NCBI GenBank assembly: GCA_001600455.1
Contig: BCKC01000008.1
Span: 310,001-374,000, forward strand
Direction of reading: 5' to 3'
DNA length: 64,000 bases
Source: Endocalyx cinctus
Taxonomy: Eukaryota; Ascomycota; Sordariomycetes; Amphisphaeriales; Apiosporaceae
Part shown: positions 45,022-60,738 of the stretch, one piece after another
Position numbering within the stretch: the stretch's first letter is position 1
Layout of the letters: each line of letters opens with the position of its first letter
Translations under genes and position numbers: made by a program
The notes under the pieces: model-generated
The model's database searches: none
What the model saw: only the letters and a program-made list of their open reading frames with translations
Told to the model about the DNA's origin: nothing

Positions 45022-48000
45022 AGAAAAACAACGGGAGGTAAAGTGAAGAGAAGAATGGAGAAAATGTAAATGATCCTTATCCATTCACTCGCAATAACCA
45101 TTAAAGATGGGATACAATGGGAGTGTATTCCCTAAAATGGTACATTCAATTGATCAGTTTTTATTTTATTTATCGTTTTTATTTTTTTTTCGTTTAAGAA
45201 TGGAAACCACGAAAATTATCGTGATTACGACACTAACGCGATTGCCCTGATTGCCCTGATTACGACAAGAACGATTCATGTCCCCGTAACTGCCGTTACC
45301 TACCAGTGTCTACCATTCCCTCGAACCACGAACTCAGAATTTGGCATCTACCCAAGAATTGTTAAAATTGATGAAACTAGTGTATAGACATTGAATTAAA
45401 TAGAGAGTCTTGAAGAGGTTTTATCAATTAATTATATTCACTTTCTATGGAATAGGAAGTGAACGTGATGTAATAATCAAAATTACAGCCTCAACTAAAG
45501 TGAATTTAACCTAGCATCTACCCATACCATTGTAGTTTTCCTAAGTTTCTGCCACAGTAAAAAAAAAAAAAAAATCAGATAAATAAATAATTAGAGTCGC
45601 AAGTATTATTACTATCAAGAGTCAACTCGGGACTGAAATCTTATCCATTTATCTAGACACTTGCCCACACTAGAGATACTAAAAGGGGGTATATACCTAG
45701 GTATCTATAGACAGCCAACCAAGGCATCATCTAATACAAATATAAATAAAAGTATAATGATACCTTGAGAGAATATATCTGCACCTATCATTATAATGCT
45801 TCTGTTTAATCACATGCAGTACGTTACCCGAGGGCAGGGCGGAAGATCAACACTAGCCTACTTGAAATTTCTGCCTTTAAAATCTACTACCAAAGAATCA
45901 TAGACAATATCAATAAAAATAAGTTTATAGTAATCAAGTCTTATAAATTTCTAATATTTTGGTATAACTCGTTTTATTGGAGCGAATTATTCTAACATTA
46001 AGCAAACGTCTGATTAAGTCTAGTATGGTAAAAGATATCTAACCCCCAGAAAAGTCATTGGATATTTCATCTGAAAATATATGTCGATATTAGTATCCAG
46101 GTTACGGAGCATATTTTAAACAGTATTAATCACCGGGATAACTGATTTCAAAAATGATGATTCATGCATCTTAACTAGGCTCACGTATTGATATTTCTTA
46201 AGTCTTAATCGCAATCCAATCGTGACTTCGGGAAATGGTGATTTAGTATCCGTGGGTATATTGTTGTGATTTTATACATCCGAATAACACACGAACCATC
46301 AATGTAGGCCTTAGATCATCTTCTGACTATTCTTACACATAATTAGACGGGGAAATTTCGTGAATTGGATATGGCAGCTATGAAGACGGTTGCATGTTTA
46401 CCCCCTTAACTAGCCAATCATCGGAGTCAAACACCACGCGTGAAGTTAAACAGAGCATGTCACTATCATCATGATCTTATCCAAATCGAGTGAGTCCAAT
46501 TACCTAAGAATGGCTGAATGGGTAAGGGTAGTTTGCCGGGCCGTCCTGTCAGATGTAACACCAAGAACAGAAACAACCTTATAATTAGAGCCTCTAAAAA
46601 CCGTGGCTCTGACTAACAACCCTCTGACAGTTTGGTTTGCATTAACTTGATGCAAATCAACAAGGTCCCCCTTACTCAAGGATGGAACCACTAGCTGGAT
46701 ATTTATATGTATTATATGTATACACGATATCGATAAGAGACCTGTCACCTAATTTCTCGATGTCGAAAATCCCATCTAATTACCTAGAGATTTCTATGCA
46801 GCTCAGATAACTCCTTCAAGTTGAGGGGCTGAGCATCTTTCTTTTTTTTCCCCTGTCTCTCCCTTTCTCTCTGTCCCTGTCGGATGGTAACGGTATAGGA
46901 TTTATACTAGAGTCCCGCTTTGATTCTTACGAAGGCTGCGTGCGAGTGGCAATAATCGGAGATGCGGTTAGTTACATTTTCCCGCACCTACGCAGATGCG
47001 GACATACATACATACCTAGGTACATATATACATAAAACAGACATATGGATACACCAGGTAAATACTCGCACAAATTTATATCCGGCAACCGGGATCGGCC
47101 GCATCTGATGGCCTCATTTTTTTTTGTGTCTACGGACGATGGCGATATTTCCACGATTCTGGGACAGCGTCCGTAATCAAACAATACATTTTTTTTCTCG
47201 TGTGGTGATATATATATGGGGCCGCAGCAACGCCGCAAGCTAAAAACCGTGGGTCGATGGGTCGATACATAGATCCGCGGAGGATGTTGTTTAGTTTCGG
47301 AGCTAATACTACGGGCCCCTTGCTCCCCTACGGGTCTGCGGGCACAAAGATGTGGGATGTGCGGCCGCACAAGCTTGATTACGTATGCGGGATAGCTTGA
47401 GTTGGGTTGAGCGAAGTACGGATGACCCTTCGTATCTTGTGCTTCACAACCTGGGTTTGACCTCAATCTCAGGGTATCTCTGAGCGAGACTACGAAAAGG
47501 GGGGGTAAAGGAAGCGAGGGAGCTTTTCGCGGGGAATATTCGCGGTGTAAATTTGGCAAACCCATGGAATGATAGGTACACTAGTTATTTACGCCGAATT
47601 TTTATAATTTGGATATTGAGATGGAAATGTAAAAAGAAGATCAATATTCTCCACCGTTATGGGTGTATCGGTAAGCTACCTAGCCAGCTAGTATACATCC
47701 ATGGATAGGTCCTAGTATTCAATAGGTCATGTGGATTTATCGTGAAGTTAATTGGCCAAAGCTAAGAGCTACGAGATGTAGCCTCAAAACTTCGCCTGCA
47801 TGCCTGGTATAATAAATTGAAGACAATTTACGAAGAGAACCCACATCCATATTGTCAAAGGCTTTATAAGGTTAGCTTTGTTCGGAATACAGGTGTGCCC
47901 TTGGGTCGGTCCACGGAGTGCAACAGTCGGGCGAGAAGATAATATACATCAATCAATCTATTACCGATCTGTTGGGAAACCCACCCTGTCAGGTTAGCCC

Positions 48001-49188
48001 GCCACTCTGTGATCGGTATCTATGCCTGTGTTTCCGAGATACTGCCCACATATCCGAATACGCACACAACAGTCACGAAAGATGTATCCATTGACCAGGA
48101 AGAAACTTCTCGTGAAATTAGTACTTGCTTGAACACGTAATAGGTCATATAGATTGTTAAAACACGTTCTAAAGTATAGACTAATGTAGGTTACCGCCTG
48201 ATAGTATGCGCTGAGCAATAATATAGAGCAGTAATAGTACCCCGCACTACGTATGTAGTAACTAATACTTCTTACTTCTTGATCTTAAGTAATGTAAATA
48301 AATTTGAAACGTATGATTTGTTTAGATACAAAACTTGCATTCAGTAAAAAGAAAGTCCGAGGAGAAAAAAAAAAAAAAAAACAGGAGATACGAAAAAGTA
48401 GATCAATAAGCATATGTATATAGTATGGAAATAAAGGCGAAAACAATCAAACATAGAATATTACCAAAAAAGTTGGTACAGTAAAAAAAAAAATACACAC
48501 GCGAAAGTAGAAATGCAGATAATCAAAATCACTGCCGTGATCCACTAATGAATGTGCCCCACCCTACGCAATAGCGTTACATCGCTTAAATAAACCCAAT
48601 TAGCAAGCAGACAAGTCCCTAAAAGGAATACAATTTAGTGCTGTGCTGTCCTATTTCAACCTTCAACCTACTTAAAGTACAGTACATATTTAGTGCGATG
48701 ACTACTATAATAATAAGTACCTGTCATTTATTCCTTATAGAGAAGTCAGTATACCAAGATCGAACCATCGTCGACCATTTACTCACCATCATTCTAACCA
48801 ATTGTTTTTCGGAATTTCAGCAAAACATACCACGCCACTACGTAATCGCACCATATCTGTTACAGTTTTTGTAATCGTCGCTTTGTTTGTCCAAAAGAAA
48901 AAAAAAGCCCTATGGCAATACCCTCAGTATTGCTTGCATAATTATCCTGCAATACAGTACGACACATACTTCATTTTACATGCCTCTACATGTTTTCAAG
49001 AACACATGAAGAATGAAGTAGCGCCGATCGGTGTCATATCGGCAAGTTTATAGGTAATTTTCTTTCTTCAAATAAGAATTCCGAATAGCGAAAATCAGTT
49101 CCTTTTTTCAGTATAATTCATTATGCCCGCGCGATGCCCGCATCCAGGAAAATGAACTGTGGATAGGGAGTTTTTTTACGTATTTTTT

Positions 49189-49245
49189 TCTCTCTCTCTC
49201 TCTCTCTCTTCAGGTTCGTGTTGTTCCTTTCCCCCCCCCCCCCCC
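49189..49245. repeat. (TC)10 and C15 pyrimidine tract
   Basis: A TC dinucleotide run at 49189-49208 followed after 22 bases by fifteen consecutive C at 49231-49245. The minus strand is correspondingly purine-rich, so triplex or G-quadruplex-type structures are conceivable. Confidence 0.9.
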
Positions 49246-50486
49246 TAGCCTGCTTCTGGTTCAGACGAAGAGTAAAACAAAACTGCCCGAATGAAATGCC
49301 TAGAAATTCTAGACACATGAACGGAGCCATGTAGCAGTGGGTATAGGTGGAGGTAGATCATAGCTTTTACAAGAGCTCTGAGAGGCTCACCCCCTCGGGA
49401 TATTCCCCCGCTACCCCGCCCCGAGCTTTCCCAGGTACGTAACATACGCGACCCGACTTAGTTAAGTCACGAGAGTGGCGTGGCCAATAAGAAGCTTTTT
49501 ATTCATCATATCTTCTTTAATTTCTTTTTTTTTTTTCTTTCATACTAAAGAAAAAAAAAAGAACCTTGAGAAAGCAAAGAAAAGAATAGAATAGCTATAC
49601 TTGGTTTAATGGCAGGATATGTAAAAGAACGGGGTTAATATTTGACCGTTTCTCTATCAATTTCAATAAACCTGCCTCGCTCGAACTAAGCCAAATCCTA
49701 ACACCCCGCCTTCTCACCGTCAATAGGAAAAGTATACAGTAGGTACATTGAAGATTTCACTTTCATCTGCAAGGTGGAAGATCATAAGAATTACTTAATA
49801 TTTTAAACCATGTCGTCAATTCCTATGGTACCTACGGAGATACGTGGATATACTATACTACCCAGGTAGGTACCAAGCTTCAATCTCTCTTATTAAAAAA
49901 AGAACATTGTAAGACATGGAAAGCTGCAGAACCCTGAAATAATAATAATAAAGAAACACTTCAAACGACCTTTCCGGGAATATCTGAGACGAGAGAAGCA
50001 TAGGAACAGTAAAATGTACAAGTAAGTGCGGACAGTTACCCGCATCTGCAGCCAATCCTTTTTCCATGCTTTTCTGTTCATCACGATCTGAAGAGGAACA
50101 AGGGACTTCCTAGACCTATAGGTTACAGGCTACAACATGTAGGGTCATAGATACTTACTACATACAGTTGAGAGGTAGGGTAGACCTGATACTTCTCCAA
50201 CAACTTCTCTCTTAGCCGCCCACACGCCGGCTCAAATTGCACCCTTCTTATTTTACATAAATACTTGACTCGGAACCGCGCTTATTTTCCTCCTCCTTCA
50301 CATCTAATTAATTACCCCACCTTCGAATTCTCGCCTTTTTAGAGTTCGTTCGTGTTTATCCTCTACTCCTACTCTCTCTTCCTTCTAACCCCTCATATTT
50401 TCTTTTTTTCCCCTCCTCCACCACCGAGAACAAAAAAAAATCTTCTCATACGGTCGGCAATTAGTTTGATTCAATTTTTCTGTTAA

Positions 50487-52768
<2,282 letters not shown>

Positions 52769-54047
52769 CATGAGGCGCCACCGGATATGGCGAGTAGAGT
52801 ACAAGCTCGATTGTAAGAAATCGAAGCGCTGGAACTCTGCTTGGTGAGGTGAGGGCAAAGTGTAGAATGCCGGAGCAACCGACGATAAATGGTCTAAGGA
52901 ATGACGTAACCGGGATATCAACAAGGACAAAAAAAAATTGACAAAACCGAAAAAAACAGATACGAAGACAATCATTTTCAACGCTTCTTTTTTGTTGTGT
53001 GTGCCTGTAGATAGTGGGAAATATGTAGCCAGCTCAGCGTTTGCGCCGCATTTTGCTATTTACCTTCATTGCTTCATATCTGTGGGTGGCAGGCCAGGTG
53101 GCCGAAATAAGTCACGACTCTTTTTTTTTTGAAGCTTGTATGAAGAAGAAAAAAAAGAACAAAAAAATTTTGACGAGAATTTATGCATGGGTGGGAAAGT
53201 TGGGCTTTTCTTTGTTTTTGAGGAAAGGAGGAGAGAGAGGAGAGGTTTTAGTATGAGAATGGAATGAGACGATGGTCTTCTATTTGCATTGATCGAATCT
53301 CCTTTTTCGGTGATATGAACGTGATTCCTTTCTCCGTTGATCTTAGATATACTTAAACTTGATCCTAACACGTATTCTTCGATGGCAAGTGAGTGGTGTT
53401 CTTCATAAGACAAGGTGAAGTTTTGCCAGCCCAAACATAGTAAGAGAATACGGGTTGATAACATAGCGAGTGCTAAGGTTTAACCTGGAATTCAAGACTC
53501 TTCAAATATGGACATTTATACCTGGAAGTGGACGATGGATTTACGATGATTTCCTAGACTTACATTCAAAATGATATATACAGTATATATTCCTCAAAAA
53601 CAAAGACGTTATAGACGTGGTTGAAATGACGGATGAAAACAGCCCCCTTTTCTCGTTATTCATCTACTGCAACATATGTAAAACTCAAGTTTATCGGAAA
53701 AGGCGAAATTCAGTAACAACAGTGAGCTCACCCGGCGCCGGTGTGTAACCATTTAACTACGTCATGGATATGATCTCACACGACATTAGTATCCCAATTA
53801 CCTACATTAATACCGGTTATTCTTTTAGTTGAAAAATAACAATAAATAAATAAAAAAACATCTAGTTATAAGATCCCTTCCTCTCTTTTTTTACCCAAGA
53901 GTTAAGTCACTTTCACCTACATAAATACTCAAATACCTCAAACCCATCAAATCCATCTCACCACCTTAAAAAAAGAAAAGAAACCATATTTCTTCTCTTA
54001 CCATCCATTCAGTAACTACGCATATCCATTCCCGCCAACCCACCAGC
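52769..54047. other. Intergenic downstream of katG
   Basis: 1.3 kb. It contains the katG 3' region and the promoter of the small membrane protein. Frames here are short and of low complexity. Confidence 0.4.
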
Positions 54048-54670
54048 ATGTCCTTCCTCCTAATCATCCACCTGCTGCAAACCTTCCTAGCCGGGTACGG
54101 CCTCGTACAGTCCTACGAGGCCGCGACGCGTCTGAGGAAGTACGAGGACACGTCGGAGAAGCTGGCCAAGGTCTCGTCCGAGGCCGACCGAAGGCTGCAG
54201 ATGACGAGAACCACCCACATGGCGGCCGCCGCGGCCTTGGTGTCGTCCCTGTTCACTTCGTCGTCCCTCGCTCTCCGCGGCGCGTCTTCGGGCTTTTTCG
54301 TTCGGTATTTGGGATCGCCTTTCTTGGCGGTGGTTATTTATTGTAAGCTGTCTTCCTCTATTTCTATTTATCGCTCTCTTTTTTTTTTTTCCGCGTCTTT
54401 ATAATGGGAGGTGTAAACTATGCGGGTGAGAAGGAGAGGAAGAAAGGGGAGTAATTAAAACTAATATGCCCATTTCTAGCCGTAACTACGTACCTCCGAG
54501 ACTTTTGGATGGGTAAAGACGGGAAGACGAGCGATAAGAGGCTGCATCTGCCGAAAATGGGCGAGTATAACGAGGCGGTCGAGAAGACGGAGGAATTACT
54601 TCAGGTGCTGGAATACCTTTTCTTTAGCTGGATTCTTGCTTCCATGGGAGCCTTAATTAGTGGATATTGA
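54048..54670 (+). CDS. Small four-helix membrane protein, unknown function
   Basis: Two exons, 54048-54342 and 54480-54670 (phase 1), give 161 residues. Exon 1 alone would run into a low-complexity tail, so the second exon is essential; it adds a charged loop (FWMGKDGKTSDKR) and a final hydrophobic helix (LEYLFFSWILASMGALI). Hydrophobic segments lie at about 1-20, 58-76, 84-100 and 142-160, with a helical charged loop (YEAATRLRKYEDTSEKLAKV) between the first two. The product is probably an integral membrane protein; the family is not recognised. Strong GC bias in exon 1. Confidence 0.72.
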
Positions 54671-55233
54671 GAAGAAGATGGTGAGAAGGTGAGAAGGTGA
54701 GAAGGTGTCGAATTGGGTGGTGGATGAGTATACGAACAGCAGTGCTTTACAGGAAGGGTATGTCTGCTTCTTATCAGAAAATGAGCCCACGTAAGTAAAT
54801 CTTACCAATCTGTCTGGTCATGCAACGGGAAGAAAGAAAAGAAAAAGGAATGAAATTATATGTACCAAGGGAATCAGATTGATTGATTGATTGTCTCAGA
54901 AATGATGGTACAATATATACTGGTAAGTATCCTGCCTAATTCTAATTTTCCAAATACAACACCTTTCTAGCCCAGAGCCCATCTATTAGTCCCAAACCAT
55001 GACCATCATACCCAGCAAATCTATACAATGATATATACAAGAACATAAAACAGGACCATCCCCAATTCCATTGTAGGTATATATCTATCCGTGTCCTTGA
55101 TTATCATTAAACCCGAGTGATAATTAAATAAAATTAGAAACAAATTTAAAAAAAAAAAAAAATCAGATTTCCCTCCGAAGAACCTATTTCTTAACTAGCA
55201 CCAAACACCGATCATAAACATCATCCACCCTAA
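54671..55233. other. Intergenic, convergent
   Basis: 563 nt between convergent genes. It contains three tandem copies of GTGAGAAG at 54681-54704, starting ten bases after the stop codon, and an A-run near 55149-55162. Confidence 0.45.
54681..54704. repeat. Octanucleotide repeat GTGAGAAG x3
   Basis: Three exact tandem copies immediately downstream of the small membrane protein gene. Confidence 0.85.
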
Positions 55234-56822
55234 CTAATTGTGATGATAGACTGACATGGACGTCTCGTTCTTGATCAGGATACCACCGTTCGCGATCGAG
55301 TCGTCGGTCGGCGTCGGGAGCGTCGACCGATCCTTGGGACCGGTGACCAAAGTCTTGATGACGGCGTCGCCCGTGCTCTTAGGCATGCTCCCTATCTCGA
55401 TCGAGTACCTATCGGAATCGCCTGTGGGAGTCCCCGAATCCTTGCGAGACTGCAGGTAGGTCAAGTGATCGGTCGAGCTCGACTCGAGGTCCTTGTTCCT
55501 GCCGAGGCGGTTGAGGCGGATAGCCGCGATCGAGGGTGAGGCCGAGTCCCCGCGTCGTCGCGGAGGGATGTTTCGATGGCTGTACACCGGTTTGGGTATC
55601 GAGTCGCCTTCGGAGTTGTACCGGTTCTCGGACGCGGCGGAATGGATGCGCTTGCCGCCCGACATGACGTAGAAGAGGGCCGGTTTCACGATCGGCAGGC
55701 ACGTCGAGACGTTTACGAGGTTGACCTCGACGGTGGCCCATAGGATGATGGGATATACGTTCCACGTGATGTCGATCGAGGTGGCGTCGAAGGCGCGGGA
55801 GAGGACTACGATGATTAAGGCGGCGGCGCAGATGCTGTTTTATTCTCGAATTAGCGACCTATTCTTTTGGGTTGAAAGGAAGAAGAATATGGGAAAACTC
55901 ACAATACGCCAAACATGAACATCAGGATAACGCCCACTTTTTGACCGATCGGCAGCTGAAGCTTGCGGATTTGGATTACCGGCATCGAAATTATGATGAT
56001 ATCAAGAACGACGTGAGCCAGGACGCTGCCGAAGAAGAAATCCTTGTCGCTGATGTAGCAGCGCCCGTCTTGGATGCTGGCGTCCCAAAAGAAGGAGATC
56101 GGATGGCAGTGGAATATACCGAGGATCAGCTTAAGAAGTTATCAGCATTATTCATTACTTTTTTTTTTTTTCCCATTGAAATGTGGATTGTAAGTTTAAG
56201 TTTGAACTTACCCTCATGAGGACCCATAAGATGGAACAGCCCATGAGAATTTGGATGTAGATTCTCATGCTGGTCAATCCGAAGAGGCGCCAGTAGAAGA
56301 ACAAGATAGCCATCTTCCCTAGGAACAAGGTCGAGGCGTAAAACAGTTCTATTACATAGAGGTACAGTTTGTTGATGAATAGGATATCGTCGATGGTACC
56401 CAAATTCTTAATGTCTGTTATATGTGCTCCGAGCCCCTTGTTCACCCCTATTTCTAGATTAGAAAAAAATAATTCGGGACGTTCGAGGTGACAGGTTATG
56501 TTGATAACTTACAGAGGACAATCAGTATGTTCCAAATCAAAGCGAGTGCCTATTTCGTGCGAAGTTCGGTGGTTAGCGATATGAAGTCCTTTCATCCTAT
56601 TCGTGTCGAGCAGGAAAGTATGCATTGCACTGCGTATTCTTTTTCTTTCTTTCTTTTTTTTTTTCCACCACTTACATAACACCCAACTGCCGTGTAATCA
56701 TCCCACCACCATTCCATCCGCGTCAACCGCCGACTCATAACGCGTGCCAAAACACATACGGTGGCCAGTACGAATGTGATCCATGCCACAAATTGGATAG
56801 CGGCTTGCTGGTTGTCCTGCAT
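55234..56822 (-). CDS. Fungal rhodopsin-domain integral membrane protein
   Basis: Five exons, 56676-56822, 56513-56549, 56212-56447, 55903-56129 and 55234-55834 (phases 0, 1, 0, 2), give 415 residues; exon 2 is only 37 nt. The AG closest upstream of exon 3 would create a stop, so the acceptor six bases further (ending at 56448) is used. The protein has the seven-helix plan of the fungal rhodopsin domain (DUF-type, PTH11-related, no CFEM): WWWDDYTAVG after helix 1, IGAH/ITDIKNL, FFYWRLFG, GIFHCHPISFFWD and LDIIIISMPVIQI. The C-terminus is a long Ser/Arg-rich cytosolic tail. Members are putative surface receptors or sensors, some tied to host or surface recognition. Ligand unknown. Confidence 0.87.
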
Positions 56823-58602
56823 CTTGACCTCGAATCGTGACCGTTCGTATGAATGAAGGAATGAATATCCGGCGGCCTCTTCGAGTTGGATGAAGTTATT
56901 ATTTTTGATACAGTTCTTGGCCTGCCAGACAAGAAAGGAGATAATTAAGGAGAGGAAGTGCCGAGAGGTAAAAGTGAAAGTATTGATCAGGAAAGTAAAG
57001 AGCGTCGTAAAAAAAGAATGTAAATTAATTAAAGTGTAGAGATGATAGAAAAGAGAAGGGAAGGGAAGGGAAGGGAAGTGGGTTTATCGGTTCATGTATA
57101 TCCTAGAGGAAGATCGAAAGGGAGGGGAAAGATGGAAGTAGATGAAAGGTCCATCCCGGGGCTTTAATATTATGGATTGTCGATGATCTATACTATTCAT
57201 TATGCCTTCTCGCCGTCCTAATTTCGAAGAAGATCATGTTTCCCGGAAATGCCTTGCTCCCGGGATTTATGATGTGGTAGGCTGGCGCGTCGACGATGCG
57301 TTTGGGGTTCGTAGCGGCTTTTCGGGGATATTCGCTGTTAGACGGGGCTGATGAATTAGTTTACCGGTAAAGATTAACCCAATTCAACTCGAAAGAAGAC
57401 AAGCCGGTGGGTTGGTGTCCAACGTTTAATGTACGCGAAGATCCAAAAATATCGAGTAAAGCTGGCATAAATATCGAAATCATAGGTTTAGAGTCAAAAG
57501 ACCGGGATAGCCTAGACACTCGGTAAATTAATTCTAAAGGAAAAACCAGAAACCACTTAATAGATGGGAACTCGTGGTGACTATATCGGGATATTTCAAG
57601 GGTTGACCCCATCTGTCATTGACTTAGATCGTGAACTAGATCGGATCTAAGAGTTTAGTCTGTAGGAGAATTTTCTGTCATGCGTCACCAAGTTATGTCA
57701 CCTAATGAACGAATGAGATATGGTACCGATTAACCAACTACGATCATCGTAACTGATCGGATCGTCTGGGGGTGGGGAGGTTTTGATATCCGTCAGGGAA
57801 GCACTTCATTTTTCAGTTCATATATGTCTCATCGTTCAAGGATATATCCTCTTTTGGTTTATTATTTCTATTTATTTTCTTCTTCATTCTCTTCTTTTAT
57901 GAGAAAACCCCTTGTGAGAATCATAACTACTTAAACCACTAATGATTAGCTGCATCAGGTACGGATGACTGTATATATGCAGGTCTGTAAATGTATATCT
58001 AACGCAATCAAGTGCGGGATAAGTGCTAGATAAATTGATTAAGAGACGCAGCAGTCTAACTTAGTCTCGCGTCAACAGTTCATGATAATCACTTTGCCTT
58101 GTGTTATGTCTGAAGATAGAAACCTAACCACATACTGGATAGTTGTTACCAGTTTTCTCTCTCTCTCTTTCTCCAGGAATAGTATTATTCTAATTAATTA
58201 CTTCTTGAAACGTTTCATATTATTCGGAAAATTGTTCTAAGGATAGAATTAATTGAGGGACTCTAAGTAATTATTGCTTAGGCTGGCGTATATCTATTTC
58301 TGTCTCTGATATTGAAGCTAGAAACAAGCTAGAAGGACTCGTCGTTCCGAACCAAATGCCACTCAAGCATTACTTAAGTAGGGAAATTTTCCTAGCGTCA
58401 ACCACAAATTCAAATTTAGGTGACTCTTCTATATTTACAGTTTTTGGTAGAAGTATCTGAGGGTCGACTCCTACGTCAGTAATAGTTTGATTTAATTATC
58501 TTAACCGCATCTATAACTTTCTCGCTAAGATGTTAAATATAAGAAATACCTATATAGTATCTCAAATCTCGTGATCTGACGCAGAATATTTCTAGGGACC
58601 AG
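56823..58602. other. Intergenic upstream of rhodopsin-domain gene
   Basis: 1.8 kb without a supported gene. It includes a purine repeat AAGGG x4 at 57056-57075 and a TC-rich run near 58157-58172. A frame at 57361-57612 (minus) shows no coding character. Confidence 0.4.
57056..57075. repeat. Pentanucleotide repeat AAGGG x4
   Basis: Four exact tandem copies within a purine-rich stretch upstream of the rhodopsin-domain gene. Confidence 0.85.
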
Positions 58603-60273
58603 TTAACAAAGAGGAGTAATCTCTCCTTTATCCAATTCTGCTTGTACCAAAGCCGACATCTCCTCCCACCGTTCCAAGGTGTCAGCTTCCGCATCGAAGG
58701 CATATAACCACCTATTCCGCATCTTCACCGACTCCGGATCGATCTCAACCCCGTCGTCGACGTCTTTAAGAGCGTTATGCCATCGGTCGCGAAGATCTTC
58801 GCCATTACCTTGACTCGACCGGACTCGGTTGAAACGTAACTTCTCGTAGCAGCGAGTCTATTCAATCATAGCCAGGTAGGCAAAGTTCTTGTTAGTATCA
58901 CCAAAATACATGCAGGGAGCGAGTTAGAACGAGTTGAAGGAGATAATCATGAAAGCGATAAGTTCATATAAACTTGTTTACGTACCGCAAGCGGGATCCT
59001 GTCCTTTCCCGCCAATTTCAGACAAACGGCGAGCACGGCGCCGCTCTCGGTTGCCTGGCTAGCACCCTGCGCGCTGGTCGGAAGATGGGGGTGGCAGCTA
59101 TCACCCAATAGGGCAATCTTGTGACTTTTGCTAGAAACCCAAGTCGGTAACGGGTCTCGGTAGCAGATCTTCCAGTCGAGACAAGACGGCGTCTTGAGGA
59201 CGGCCGCGCGGATCCGCGGATCTACCGTGGCCGTGACGGCTCTCACATCATCTAGGTCTCCTTCCTGGAACCATGACTCCTTGATCTCCATGTCGGCTTC
59301 GTGCGATAGCTTGCGCGTCACGATCCAGTTGAACTCGGCGCCGTCGCGGAGGGTGTTCTGCACTAGGTGTGTGTCTTCGCCGATCCTGGACTAGGTCGTA
59401 AGCCTCGAGGATTATCTTTCTGCGTGCACTTACTTGCTGTGGGGGACATTACGAAAAAAAAAAAAAAAAAACATGAAAATTAAGATAAGTGATGAATACG
59501 TACCAAATATTGACACAATCATGATCTACAAATTCCCGGCATAGTGGATCCTCCTTCAAGTGGGATCCGGGAAAATAAGCGCGATAACACGAGTATCCAC
59601 TGCTCTTAGGCAAATCTTCGAAACCGAGAACCAGCTCCCTAGCTTTAGATTTGATCCCGTCCACCCCGACGATGATGTCCGCCTCGAGCACCCGCCCGTC
59701 CGCTAGTTTCACTTTCGGAATACCCGCGGGACCTTCTTCCTCGTCGTACGCGACAGCCTCGCAGCCCATATTAATCTCGATCCCGGCGTCCCTAACGGCC
59801 TGCAGGAAGATCTCGTGATAATCTCCCCTATGACCGATATACCCAGCCATGTCCATGAGGGGCTGCTGGGCCAGTATTTTACCGTCACTCCACCTTCGTA
59901 TTTGCATGTCGGGTGCCTGGTTGCCGATACTGGTGAGCCGCTGGTATAAATCATGGCCTCCCCAGCGCTCGAGGAGCTTCAGGGCGTTCTCGCCTAACCC
60001 CAAGGAATCACCGAGCCGTCGGAAGTTGCGCACTTTTTCGTAAATGGTGACGGAGTGCCCGTGGTGCTTCATGGCGAGCGCCGTGGCGCATCCGCCAAGG
60101 CCGGCGCCGATTATGATCACTGTGAGGGTTTTAAGTGCATGTCGTTGGTTAGTTCAATAAGTTCACATATAACACTGAGAAAGTTCCGCAATTTATATAG
60201 TAGTACTAAAATGTATACATATATAAATGACTTACTTACCCCTTATAGGGCCATCCTTAGTAATTTCGCTCAT
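58603..60273 (-). CDS. FAD-dependent monooxygenase, salicylate-hydroxylase type
   Basis: Four exons, 60240-60273, 59504-60119, 58986-59385 and 58603-58857 (phases 1, 2, 0), give 434 residues. The first exon is only 34 nt; its splice joins MSEITKDGPIR directly to VIIIGAGLGG, placing the FAD-binding GxGxxG at about 16-21. Other landmarks: IIVGVDGIKSKAR (DG motif), GDSCHPHLPTSAQGA (GD motif and active-site loop) and a terminal helix with YEKLRFNRVRSSQ. This is the class A flavoprotein hydroxylase group including salicylate and 4-hydroxybenzoate 1-hydroxylases, which hydroxylate a phenol, sometimes with decarboxylation, using NAD(P)H and O2. It is divergent from the VAO-type oxidase with a shared 465-nt promoter region. 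Confidence 0.9.
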
Positions 60274-60738
60274 TATTTTGGTCTACCCGGGAAACTCAAG
60301 CGTAACATTAATTTGTAGGTGCAGTCGAACAAGTAAGTAGAATCTGACGTCAAGCGATCTTGGAGAATGTACTACCTAATCGAATTGAATCAGCAAGGAA
60401 AAATTAACGGACCGTCACTTTGAAAGCGAAGAAAAACATCTGCCGAAAAGGAGACTTCTCACCAACCCCGCTCGACGTTGCATCGTGCAGTGCCGTGGTT
60501 GGGGAAACCGTTCTGGGCGCATCATTGGACGTAACTTCGGGGTATAGCTACGTCGAGGGTTACGGACAAGAAAAATATGGAGGATAGATACATATATAAT
60601 GGAAAGTGGCAAGTTAATTAATTATATATGGTATGGGGATAGTTACACATGGTATAAGATTTTCATATATATATTGACCAATGAACAAAATTAAATATAG
60701 AATACTGAACCAGAAAAAAATTCAGGAGTATTGACAGA
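60274..60738. promoter_or_regulatory. Shared divergent promoter of the two flavoenzymes
   Basis: 465 nt between the start codons of two divergently transcribed flavoenzyme genes. AT-rich near 60590-60720 with TATATAT stretches close to the VAO-type gene. The layout allows coordinated expression, but no operator could be identified. Confidence 0.6.
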
